NCBI GenBank assembly: GCA_023451115.1
Contig: JAEXFV010000015.1
Location: forward strand, 1 to 8,946
Direction: 5' to 3'
Origin: Bacillota bacterium
GTDB lineage: Bacteria > Bacillota > Clostridia > Christensenellales > CAG-138
Length of the DNA: 8,946 nucleotides
Shown here: positions 1-5,799 of the stretch, piece by piece
How positions within the stretch are numbered: position 1 is the stretch's first letter
How the letters are laid out: each line of letters starts with the position of its first letter
Position numbers and translations under genes: made by a program
The notes under the pieces: model-generated
Database searches by the model: none
Told to the model about the DNA's origin: nothing
Seen by the model: the letters and a program-made list of their open reading frames with translations, nothing else

Positions 1-29
1 ATTATACCCAGAAGAGAGGCGATTGTCAA
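1..29 (-). promoter_or_regulatory. Perfect consensus sigma-A promoter reading leftward out of the window
   Basis: On the minus strand the sequence reads TTGACA (24-29), a 17-base spacer (7-23), then TATAAT (1-6). Both hexamers match the vegetative sigma-A consensus in all positions and the spacing is optimal. It starts about 11 bases beyond the T-run of the hpf terminator, so it belongs to the next minus-strand unit, which lies outside the window. The gene it drives cannot be seen. Confidence 0.75.
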
Positions 30-40
30 TTCACATTAAG

Positions 41-71
41 AAAAAAGAAAACAGCGGGCCTTTGGCCCGCT
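41..71 (-). terminator. Intrinsic terminator of hpf
   Basis: An 8-bp GC-rich stem (AGCGGGCC at 53-60 with GGCCCGCT at 64-71, 3-base loop) is followed on the minus strand by a T-rich tract (41-52, GTTTTCTTTTTT). It begins about 30 bases after the hpf stop codon. The plus strand lacks a T-run after the stem, so it works in one direction only. Confidence 0.9.
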
Positions 72-100
72 AATATTAACATAGAAATAGGGTAAAAGCA

Positions 101-637
101 TTACCGCTCCGGCTCAATCAAGCCATAGTTGCCGTCTTTACGGGCGTACAGCACATTAATATCACCGGTTTGCGCATTTTCAAATACATAGAAGGAATGG
201 CCCAAAAGCTCCAGCTGCAACATGGCTTCTTCTTCGCTCATGGGCTTGATGGAGAAGCGTTTTACCCGAACGATGCTGGGGCCTTGCTCTTCCATTTCCT
301 CATAGCTGCCGCCAAAGAGCGGCTCATCGTACTTAAAAGCGCCGGATTTTAGCCCTTTTTCCAGTTTGGTGCGGTGTTTGATGATCTGTTTTTCCAGTTT
401 GTCCAGAACATTGTCAATTGACGCGTACATGTCCCCGGTGACTTCTTCGCCGCGGATAATGCCACCGTCATAGGGAATGGTAACTTCCACAATGTGACGG
501 TTGCGTTCCACTGCCATGGTTACCTGAACTTCGGTATCCTTGGGGAAGTACCGCTCCAACTTGCCAACCTTTTTGTCAACCAGGTCACGCAGATAATCGG
601 ATATCTCGATGTTCTTTCCCGTGATAGAAATACGCAT
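101..637 (-). CDS. hpf: Ribosome hibernation promoting factor, long form (HPF/RaiA family)
   Basis: This 178-residue protein is a long-form hibernation factor. The family binds the 30S decoding region in stationary phase and pairs two ribosomes into inactive 100S dimers. The N-terminal RaiA/S30AE domain covers about residues 1-95 (start MRISITGKNIEISDYL, then KVGKLERYF and a basic helix near 80-95). A linker follows, and the C-terminal dimerisation domain spans about 120-176 (VRVKRFSIKPMSEEEA, then GHSFYVFENAQTGDINVLYAR). I chose the ATG at 637 because AAAGGAGTG stands just upstream (AGGAG at 646-650) and it matches the family N-terminus. An in-frame GTG at 709 would add 24 residues unlike the family. 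It is a single-gene unit between the aldolase terminator and its own, with a sigma-H-like promoter candidate upstream. Family assignment is secure; regulation is inferred. Confidence 0.96.
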   Translation of the reverse strand: MRISITGKNIEISDYLRDLVDKKVGKLERYFPKDTEVQVTMAVERNRHIVEVTIPYDGGIIRGEEVTGDMYASIDNVLDKLEKQIIKHRTKLEKGLKSGAFKYDEPLFGGSYEEMEEQGPSIVRVKRFSIKPMSEEEAMLQLELLGHSFYVFENAQTGDINVLYARKDGNYGLIEPER

Positions 638-668
638 ACAGTCCACTCCTTTTGCGCGCTTTCTCTGT

Positions 669-723
669 GGCCGGAGGAGGTTGGCAATAAAACAGTGCCG
701 CGCCAACACCGATCCTTTCGGCC
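669..723 (-). other. Possible structured leader of hpf mRNA
   Basis: In the stretch between the predicted hpf start of transcription (about 733) and its ribosome-binding site (646-650), three complementary arm pairs nest: 719-723 with 669-673, 713-716 with 675-678, and 702-707 with 680-685. They give 15 base pairs with small internal loops and a 16-base apical loop. No known riboswitch class was recognised. The fold is by eye, without energy calculation or covariation, so it is only a candidate. Confidence 0.3.
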
Positions 724-739
724 TGTGCGCTATAATGAT

Positions 740-769
740 ATATTCTACAAGTATCTACCAAATCCCTGC
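740..769 (-). promoter_or_regulatory. Sigma-H-like promoter candidate for hpf
   Basis: The minus strand carries GCAGGGATT (761-769), a 12-base spacer, and GTAGAATAT (740-748). The Bacillus sigma-H consensus as I recall it is RNAGGAWWW, 11-12 bases, RNNGAATWW; the -10 part fits fully and the -35 part has one mismatch. Transcription would start near 733, leaving a leader of about 95 bases. Bacillus subtilis hpf (yvyD) is known to be under stress and stationary-phase sigma factors including sigma-H, which makes the match plausible. A weak sigma-A reading (TTGGTA, 18 bases, CATTAT) overlaps it. Confidence 0.45.
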
Positions 770-811
770 CTTCCCATACGGCGAATTTGTGAAATGCAGG
801 TGACAGTTTTT

Positions 812-845
812 TGATAACGAAAACGGGCGGGAACAATCCCGCCCG
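812..845 (-). terminator. Intrinsic terminator of the aldolase gene
   Basis: A 9-bp stem, CGGGCGGGA (824-832) with TCCCGCCCG (837-845), has a 4-base loop. On the minus strand it is followed by TTTTCGTTAT, an imperfect T tract. It starts about 13 bases after the aldolase stop codon and separates that unit from hpf. Confidence 0.8.
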
Positions 846-857
846 CAAAAAGTACGA

Positions 858-1793
858 TTACGCTTTGCCGTTGCAACCCAACACATCTACCAGCTTATGG
901 CGAACCATTTCTTTAATGGCCGCGCGGGCGGGCTTGAGGTATTGGCGAGGATCGAAATGATCCGGATGTTCGGCAAAATATTTGCGGATGGTGCCGGTCA
1001 TAGCCAGACGCAGATCGCTGTCAATATTGATTTTGCAAACTGCCATGCGGGCAGCCTGACGCAGCATATCCTCGGGCACGCCGATTGCATCGGGCATATT
1101 GCCGCCATACTGGTTAATCATCTGCACAAATTCGGGGATAACCGAGGAGGCGCCGTGCAGAACAATAGGGAAGCCGGGAAGCCGTTTTTGAACTTCTTCC
1201 AGAATATCAAAGCGCAGCTGCGGCTTGGTGCCGGGCTTAAACTTATAAGCGCCGTGACTGGTGCCAATGGCGATAGCCAGAGAATCAACGCCGGTGCGGG
1301 TAACGAAATCCTGAACTTCTTCGGGGCGGGTATAGGAAGCGTCTTCCGCATTTACGTTAACCGCATCCTCAATGCCAGCCAGACGGCCCAATTCACCTTC
1401 CACTACCACGCCATGGTCGTGGGCATATTCCACAACCTTTTTGGTCAGGGCTACGTTTTCTTCATAGGGGAAGTGGGAACCGTCAATCATAACAGAGGTG
1501 AACCCACCGTCAATGCAGCTCTTGCACAGTTCAAAGGTGTCGCCATGATCCAGGTGCAGGCAGATGGGGAGATCTGTTTCAATAATCGCGGCTTCTACCA
1601 GCTTCATCAGATAAGTATGGTTGGCATACTTGCGTGCGCCGGAGGAAACCTGAAGGATCAAGGGGGCGTTTTCTTCCTTAGCTGCTTCCGTGATTCCCTG
1701 GATAATCTCCATGTTGTTCACGTTGAACGCGCCAATCGCATAGCCGCCCTCATAAGCTTTTTTAAACATTTCAGTGCTGGTTACCAATGCCAT
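858..1793 (-). CDS. fba: Class II fructose-bisphosphate aldolase
   Basis: This 311-residue cytoplasmic enzyme cleaves fructose 1,6-bisphosphate to dihydroxyacetone phosphate and glyceraldehyde 3-phosphate, using zinc. Visible active-site features are LDHG (Asp82 as proton donor, His83 as zinc ligand), GELG (Glu134), GTSHG (His180), LHGAS (His213) and KINIDSD (Asn256, Asp258). HGASSV in place of the Bacillus HGGTGI, followed by an insertion of about 25 residues (219-244, with MINQYGGNMP), marks the longer subtype also found in Giardia and many anaerobes. I chose ATG at 1793 because MALVTSTEMF aligns with the family start. A TTG six bases upstream (1799) is closer to the AGGAG at 1805-1809 (5 versus 11 bases), so it remains possible. 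It has its own promoter candidate and terminator. The 3-carbon product feeds the GAPDH encoded at 4725. Confidence 0.96.
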   Translation of the reverse strand: MALVTSTEMFKKAYEGGYAIGAFNVNNMEIIQGITEAAKEENAPLILQVSSGARKYANHTYLMKLVEAAIIETDLPICLHLDHGDTFELCKSCIDGGFTSVMIDGSHFPYEENVALTKKVVEYAHDHGVVVEGELGRLAGIEDAVNVNAEDASYTRPEEVQDFVTRTGVDSLAIAIGTSHGAYKFKPGTKPQLRFDILEEVQKRLPGFPIVLHGASSVIPEFVQMINQYGGNMPDAIGVPEDMLRQAARMAVCKINIDSDLRLAMTGTIRKYFAEHPDHFDPRQYLKPARAAIKEMVRHKLVDVLGCNGKA

Positions 1794-1818
1794 AGTCAAT
1801 CACACTCCTTTGCCTGTT

Positions 1819-1846
1819 ATTATATCCTATTCTATCTCAAATGCAA
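1819..1846 (-). promoter_or_regulatory. Sigma-A promoter candidate for fba
   Basis: The minus strand shows a perfect TATAAT (1819-1824) with TTGCAT (1841-1846) 16 bases upstream. Transcription would start near 1812, giving a very short leader that just includes the ribosome-binding site. The -10 box is convincing; the -35 box is weak. Confidence 0.5.
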
Positions 1847-1903
1847 TGTATTTTTGCTGCGAACAACAAAAAGAGAAGCGCAAAATGTTCGAGAAATAGC
1901 GGA

Positions 1904-1932
1904 TTGTGCCCGCTGGTAAAAACGGGTATAAT
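1904..1932 (+). promoter_or_regulatory. Sigma-A promoter candidate for the glycosyltransferase operon
   Basis: TTGTGC (1904-1909), a 17-base spacer and a perfect TATAAT (1927-1932) stand upstream of the glycosyltransferase gene. The leader would be about 80 bases. The next two genes follow without an obvious terminator, so this promoter may serve all three. Confidence 0.5.
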
Positions 1933-2020
1933 AATAAATGGAATTTCTATAAGGGTTGTGGATAGACGATTTTTTTGCCGTCCGTTCAAAGCTAGCCTAA
2001 TAGGAAGGAGAAAATAAAAT

Positions 2021-2944
2021 ATGCAGGAAGCGTTATTGTCTCTCATCGTCCCTGTGTTCAATGAAGAAGAAGTGCTGGAGGAATCGTTCCAGCGGATGGA
2101 CGCTGCCATGGAGCAAACCGGGCACCCCTATGAAATCATATATGTGAACGACGGAAGCCGTGACCATACGATGGACAAGCTCAGGGAAATCGCCCAAGGC
2201 CGCCCGCAGGTAAGGGTATTGTCCTTTTCCCGTAATTTTGGCCACCAGCTGGCTGTAACTGCGGGTATGGATGCTGCAAAGGGGCAGGCGCTGATTATCA
2301 TTGATGTGGATTTACAAGATCCGCCCGAGTTGATTGGAGAGATGGTTCGTATTTGGAAAACCGGGGTGGATATCGTGTATGGCCAACGGCTAAAACGGGA
2401 AGGGGAAACCATATTTAAACGGTTTACCGCTTTTTGTTATTACCGGCTGCTATCCGCTATGAGCGCTTATCCCATTCCGTTGGATACCGGGGATTTTCGC
2501 CTGATTGACCGTAAAGTGGCGGACGAATTCTTGCGCATGCGGGAGCATAGCCGCTTCTTGCGTGGAATGTCTGCCTGGATGGGCTTTGAAAGCGCGCCGC
2601 TTCCTTATCAGCGAGCAGCCCGATATGCGGGGCAAACCAAATATACCCTGAAAAAGATGTTGAAACTGGCCTTTGATGGGATTACAGGCTTTTCCAGCCG
2701 GCCGCTCACGTTGCCGGGGTATTTGGGGATTGGCATTTGCGGCCTGGCGGGCCTGGGACTAATTGCGCTGATCGTTTGCGCTTGTACGGTAGGCGTTGCC
2801 CCATGGCTTTGGGCGGTATGCGGCGTGGTGTTGCTGCAGGGGCTCATGCTGTGCGTAATGGGAATTCAAGGGGCGTATCTTGGCCGGATGTATGATGAGC
2901 TGAAGGGCAGGCCGCTATACATCATAAAAGAAACCATACATTAA
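2021..2944 (+). CDS. Membrane-anchored family 2 glycosyltransferase (GtrB/CsbB/polyprenyl-phosphate type)
   Basis: The 307-residue protein has an N-terminal GT-A catalytic domain and two C-terminal membrane helices. It fits enzymes that move a sugar from a nucleotide donor to undecaprenyl phosphate on the inner membrane face, for cell-envelope decoration. Motifs in order: VPVFNEEE (10-17), NDGSRD (43-48, nucleotide binding), SFSRNFGHQ (68-76), DVDLQDPP (95-102, metal-binding acidic motif), DTGDFRLIDR (155-164). Membrane segments lie at about 233-256 and 262-286, followed by the typical tail YLGRMYDELKGRPLYI. The start is fixed by AGGAAGGAG at 2002-2010. It is first in a likely operon with a small membrane protein and an aminopeptidase. 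The usual flippase partner (GtrA type) is absent nearby, although the small neighbour is also a membrane protein. Family is clear; donor sugar and acceptor are unknown. Confidence 0.9.
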   Translation: MQEALLSLIVPVFNEEEVLEESFQRMDAAMEQTGHPYEIIYVNDGSRDHTMDKLREIAQGRPQVRVLSFSRNFGHQLAVTAGMDAAKGQALIIIDVDLQDPPELIGEMVRIWKTGVDIVYGQRLKREGETIFKRFTAFCYYRLLSAMSAYPIPLDTGDFRLIDRKVADEFLRMREHSRFLRGMSAWMGFESAPLPYQRAARYAGQTKYTLKKMLKLAFDGITGFSSRPLTLPGYLGIGICGLAGLGLIALIVCACTVGVAPWLWAVCGVVLLQGLMLCVMGIQGAYLGRMYDELKGRPLYIIKETIH

Positions 2945-3023
2945 GCAGCAATGCTGTTAAACCCGCAGGCTGTGGCATGGACTGCACCGTAAAACCCAGT
3001 GGCATTCAGGAGGAGAAAAGCAA

Positions 3024-3407
3024 ATGTTTGACATTCTGACCCCATATGTAATGATTGGCATGGCAGGTAGCCTGGTGGTGTTCCTTCTCATATTCAGTAA
3101 ATGGGATTTTCCCAAATATTTGCGCAAAGTTTTGCACTTGAACACCAAAGCCAAGGCCTTTGCTGCAATATTTATTTGTGGGATTGTGCTTTCTGTTCTG
3201 TTGAGTATGGTGATTGAGTCATTGGGATTGGATCCAAGCCTTACCCAGGTGCTGGAGGGCGTGGTCATCGGCTTTCACTGCGCTTTGATCCCTGGCTTTT
3301 TAAAGCCTCAGGATTCCTATGGAAATGCAAAGGGGACAAACGCTGGCACCGCTATAAAAAACAATCGGCGGCCTTCGGATAACCGGGGACGCAGAAGCAA
3401 AGGATAA
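3024..3407 (+). CDS. Small membrane protein of unknown function
   Basis: I do not recognise this 127-residue protein. It has a strong ribosome-binding site (AGGAGGAG at 3008-3015, 8 bases before ATG), which supports real translation. Hydrophobic segments lie at about 8-25 and 45-66, with a third, less certain one at 75-93 (LEGVVIGFHCALIPGF). A basic stretch between the first two (KYLRKVLHLNTKAK) and a polar, basic C-terminal tail (about 94-127, ending NRGRRSKG) suggest these parts face the cytoplasm. It lies 79 bases after the glycosyltransferase and 26 bases before the aminopeptidase, so it is probably co-transcribed with both. A helper or partner of the glycosyltransferase is conceivable, but GtrA proteins have four helices, and nothing else supports that role. 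Confidence 0.72.
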   Translation: MFDILTPYVMIGMAGSLVVFLLIFSKWDFPKYLRKVLHLNTKAKAFAAIFICGIVLSVLLSMVIESLGLDPSLTQVLEGVVIGFHCALIPGFLKPQDSYGNAKGTNAGTAIKNNRRPSDNRGRRSKG

Positions 3408-3433
3408 ACAAAAGAGAACCGGAGGATAACATC

Positions 3434-4549
3434 ATGATCGATCCCAGAGTACGGAAACTGGCACACAATTTAGTGAATTTTTCCTGCGCATTGCAGCCGG
3501 GAGAGAAAATTCTGATTGAAAGCATCGGCGGGAATGACCCTTTGACCCAGGTGCTCATCCAGGAGGCATACGCGGCGGGCGGCGTTCCCTTTGTCTGGTT
3601 GGGGGAGAAAAGCGTGGACCGGGCGCTGCTAATGGGGTGCCAGGATGAGCAGTTGGCGCTAAAAGCACAGTTGGATGGGGCGTTGATGGAACAAATGCAG
3701 GCATACATTGGCGTGCGCGGCGGCACCAACAACGCAGAGCTTTCCGACGTGCCCCAGGAACAAATTGAGCGTTGGCAGCGGGTATACTGGGAGCCGGTGC
3801 ACTCCAAGATTCGGGTGCCCAAAACCAAGTGGGTCATTTTGCGTTACCCGCACCCTTCCATGGCGCAGATGGCGGATATGAGCACGGAAGCTTTTGAAGA
3901 TCACTATTTTAATGTTTGTACGCTGGATTATTCTCGTATGGACGCCGCTATGCAGCCGTTAAAAGAATTGATGGAGCGTACAGATCAGGTGCGTTTGGTA
4001 GGGCCTGGTACGGATATTTCCTTTTCCATCAAGGGGATGCCGGCCATCAAGTGCTCCGGGCATATGAATATTCCGGATGGGGAAATTTATACCGCGCCGG
4101 TAAAAGACAGCGTGAATGGCAAAATCGCATACAACACCCCTTCTGTTCACGATGGGTTTACCTATACCGATGTGGTGCTGGAGTTTGAAAATGGCAAGAT
4201 CGTCAAGTCAACTTCCAACGACAACGCCCGCATTGAAAAAGCATTCAATATCGATGCCGGCGCCCGATATGTGGGAGAGTTTGCCATTGGCGTAAATCCC
4301 TTTATCAATAAACCCATGAAGGATACGCTGTTTGACGAAAAGATTGCAGGTTCCTTCCATTTTACTCCTGGGTGCAGCTATGACGATGCGGACAATGGCA
4401 ATAAATCGGCGCTGCATTGGGATTTGGTATGCATTCAGACGCCGGAATATGGCGGCGGCGAGATGTGGTTTGACGGAGTGCTCGTCCGAAAAGACGGCAG
4501 ATTTGTTTTGCCGGAGCTGGAAGGGCTAAATCCGGAGCATCTGGTCTAA
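3434..4549 (+). CDS. M29-family metallo-aminopeptidase (AmpS/PepS type)
   Basis: This 371-residue cytoplasmic enzyme belongs to peptidase family M29, which removes N-terminal residues from peptides with two metal ions. Placing it against Thermus AmpT from memory, the metal and catalytic residues are all present with matching spacing: Glu217 (PDGEIYTAP), Glu282 (GEFAIG), His309 and Tyr316 (HFTPGCSY), and His328/Asp330 (HWD). The start is supported by GGAGG at 3421-3425, 8 bases before ATG. It is slightly shorter than the roughly 410 residues usual in the family, with the difference in the N-terminal half. It is the third gene of the probable operon from 2021, and no clear terminator follows. 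A second M29 gene lies at the right edge of the window; the two C-termini agree at 33 of 46 positions. A role in peptide turnover is inferred; natural substrates are unknown. Confidence 0.93.
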   Translation: MIDPRVRKLAHNLVNFSCALQPGEKILIESIGGNDPLTQVLIQEAYAAGGVPFVWLGEKSVDRALLMGCQDEQLALKAQLDGALMEQMQAYIGVRGGTNNAELSDVPQEQIERWQRVYWEPVHSKIRVPKTKWVILRYPHPSMAQMADMSTEAFEDHYFNVCTLDYSRMDAAMQPLKELMERTDQVRLVGPGTDISFSIKGMPAIKCSGHMNIPDGEIYTAPVKDSVNGKIAYNTPSVHDGFTYTDVVLEFENGKIVKSTSNDNARIEKAFNIDAGARYVGEFAIGVNPFINKPMKDTLFDEKIAGSFHFTPGCSYDDADNGNKSALHWDLVCIQTPEYGGGEMWFDGVLVRKDGRFVLPELEGLNPEHLV

Positions 4550-4607
4550 GCACGATCAATAATAGGCCCATAAGGGCTAAGATTGACGAATATTAGACAA
4601 AATACTC

Positions 4608-4667
4608 TTGCACAGCGTGCAGGAATGCGATACTATAATTGGGTATAATCGCAGGATAGCGTATACT
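4608..4667 (+). promoter_or_regulatory. Promoter region of gap with inverted repeat
   Basis: The region is crowded with -10-like boxes: TATAAT at 4634-4639 and 4644-4649, and TATACT at 4662-4667. The best spaced pairs are TTGGGT (4639-4644) with TATACT at 17 bases, and TTGCAC (4608-4613) with TACTAT (4631-4636) at 17 bases. An imperfect inverted repeat, TGCGAT (4626-4631) and ATCGCA (4648-4653), encloses the two TATAAT boxes. Which start is used cannot be decided by eye, but a gap promoter somewhere here is likely. Confidence 0.45.
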
Positions 4668-4724
4668 GGGTTGCATATGCGGCTCTAGCATATAAGAAAT
4701 TGAAATAGGAGGACCTTTTTTCAC

Positions 4725-5735
4725 ATGGCAGTAAAAGTTGGTATTAATGGTTTTGGCCGTATTGGTCGTTTGGTGTTCCGTGCGTCCGTTACGAACCCCA
4801 AAGTAGAAGTTGTTGGCATTAACGATCCTTTCATCGATCTGGACTATATGGTTTACATGCTCAAGTATGATACCGTGCATGGCCGCTTTGATGGTGAAGT
4901 TTCCACAAAGGATGGCAAGCTGGTTGTTAATGGCAAAGAAGTTTGTGTTTATGCATGCATGAAGCCTGAGGAAATCCCCTGGAAAGAGTGCGGCGCGGAC
5001 TATGTTGTTGAATCCACCGGCGTGTTCACCACCACCGAAAAGGCTTCCGCTCACTTTGCTGGCGGCGCTAAGAAGGTTGTTATCTCTGCTCCTTCCGCTG
5101 ATGCCCCCATGTTTGTTATGGGCGTAAACCAGGACAAGTACACTTCCGACATGAAGGTCGTTTCCAATGCCTCCTGCACCACCAACTGCTTGGCGCCTTT
5201 GGCAAAGGTAATTAACGACAACTTCGGCATCGTGGAAGGCCTGATGACTACCGTCCATGCTACCACTGCAACGCAGAAGACCGTTGATGGCCCTTCCAAG
5301 AAGGATTGGCGCGGCGGCCGCGGTGCGGCATTCAACATCATCCCCAGCTCCACTGGCGCTGCCAAGGCTGTTGGTAAAGTTATCCCCACTCTGAACGGCA
5401 AGCTCACCGGTATGTCTTTCCGCGTACCCACTGCTGACGTTTCTGTAGTAGACTTGACCTGCCGCCTGGAGAAGGCCGCAACCTATGATGAGATCAAAGC
5501 TGCCATGAAGGCTGCTTCTGAGAGCGAAGCGTTCAAGGGCATCATTGGTTACACCGAGGATAAGGTTGTTTCTTCCGACTTCATCTCTGATCCTCGCACC
5601 TCCATCTTCGATGCCGATGCAGGTATCAGCCTGAACGAGCACTTTGTGAAGTTGGTTGCCTGGTATGACAACGAATGGGGTTATTCCAACAAGGTTCTTG
5701 ATCTGATCGCACATATGGCCAGCGTAGATGCGTAA
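4725..5735 (+). CDS. gap: Glyceraldehyde-3-phosphate dehydrogenase, NAD-dependent, eukaryote-like class
   Basis: This 336-residue glycolytic enzyme oxidises and phosphorylates glyceraldehyde 3-phosphate to 1,3-bisphosphoglycerate, reducing NAD. The Rossmann start is GINGFGRIGR (6-15), and Asp34 favours NAD over NADP. The catalytic nucleophile is Cys151 in NASCTTNC, with His178 as base. The C-terminal domain contains WRGGRGAAFNIIPSSTGAAK and ends WYDNEWGYSNKVLDLIAHM. Length is normal. Stretches such as FIDLDYMVYML, SAPSADAPMFVMGVN and RVPTADVSVVDLTCRLEK resemble eukaryotic GapC and Escherichia coli GapA rather than the usual Bacillus/Clostridium form. AGGAGG (4707-4712) lies 12 bases before ATG. 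Codon choice is strongly biased compared with its neighbours, as expected of a highly expressed gene. It is a single-gene unit with a strong terminator. Confidence 0.97.
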   Translation: MAVKVGINGFGRIGRLVFRASVTNPKVEVVGINDPFIDLDYMVYMLKYDTVHGRFDGEVSTKDGKLVVNGKEVCVYACMKPEEIPWKECGADYVVESTGVFTTTEKASAHFAGGAKKVVISAPSADAPMFVMGVNQDKYTSDMKVVSNASCTTNCLAPLAKVINDNFGIVEGLMTTVHATTATQKTVDGPSKKDWRGGRGAAFNIIPSSTGAAKAVGKVIPTLNGKLTGMSFRVPTADVSVVDLTCRLEKAATYDEIKAAMKAASESEAFKGIIGYTEDKVVSSDFISDPRTSIFDADAGISLNEHFVKLVAWYDNEWGYSNKVLDLIAHMASVDA

Positions 5736-5760
5736 GGCCAAAGCTTAAATGTTTATTTTA

Positions 5761-5799
5761 TCATCCCCGTCCTATTTCATGGGACGGGGATGATTTTTT
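5761..5799 (+). terminator. Strong intrinsic terminator of gap
   Basis: A perfect 12-bp stem, TCATCCCCGTCC (5761-5772) with GGACGGGGATGA (5782-5793), has a 9-base loop and is followed by TTTTTT (5794-5799). It lies 25 bases after the gap stop. The T-run runs into the stop codon of the convergent regulator gene. The minus strand has only TAAAATAAAC after the stem, so it should not work well for that gene. Confidence 0.95.

Noticed and set aside
638..709. Longer hpf with a GTG start at 709
   Set aside because: The added 24 residues do not look like the family, and the ATG at 637 has a good AGGAG and the expected MRI start.
731..736. TATAAT on the plus strand upstream of hpf
   Set aside because: No -35-like hexamer at 16-18 bases upstream and no plus-strand gene nearby.
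897..1919. 340-codon open frame on the plus strand, opposite the aldolase
   Set aside because: It mirrors the aldolase codons, its product has no recognisable motifs, and no ribosome-binding site precedes it. The aldolase on the other strand is certain.
4554..4589. Possible terminator after the M29 aminopeptidase (TCAAT/ATTGA and GCCC/GGGC arms)
   Set aside because: The stems are short and interrupted and no T-run follows, so an intrinsic terminator is not supported.
4593..5741. 382-codon open frame on the minus strand, opposite gap
   Set aside because: It is antisense to the strongly codon-biased gap gene, which readily creates such frames. It resembles no family and spans the gap promoter region.
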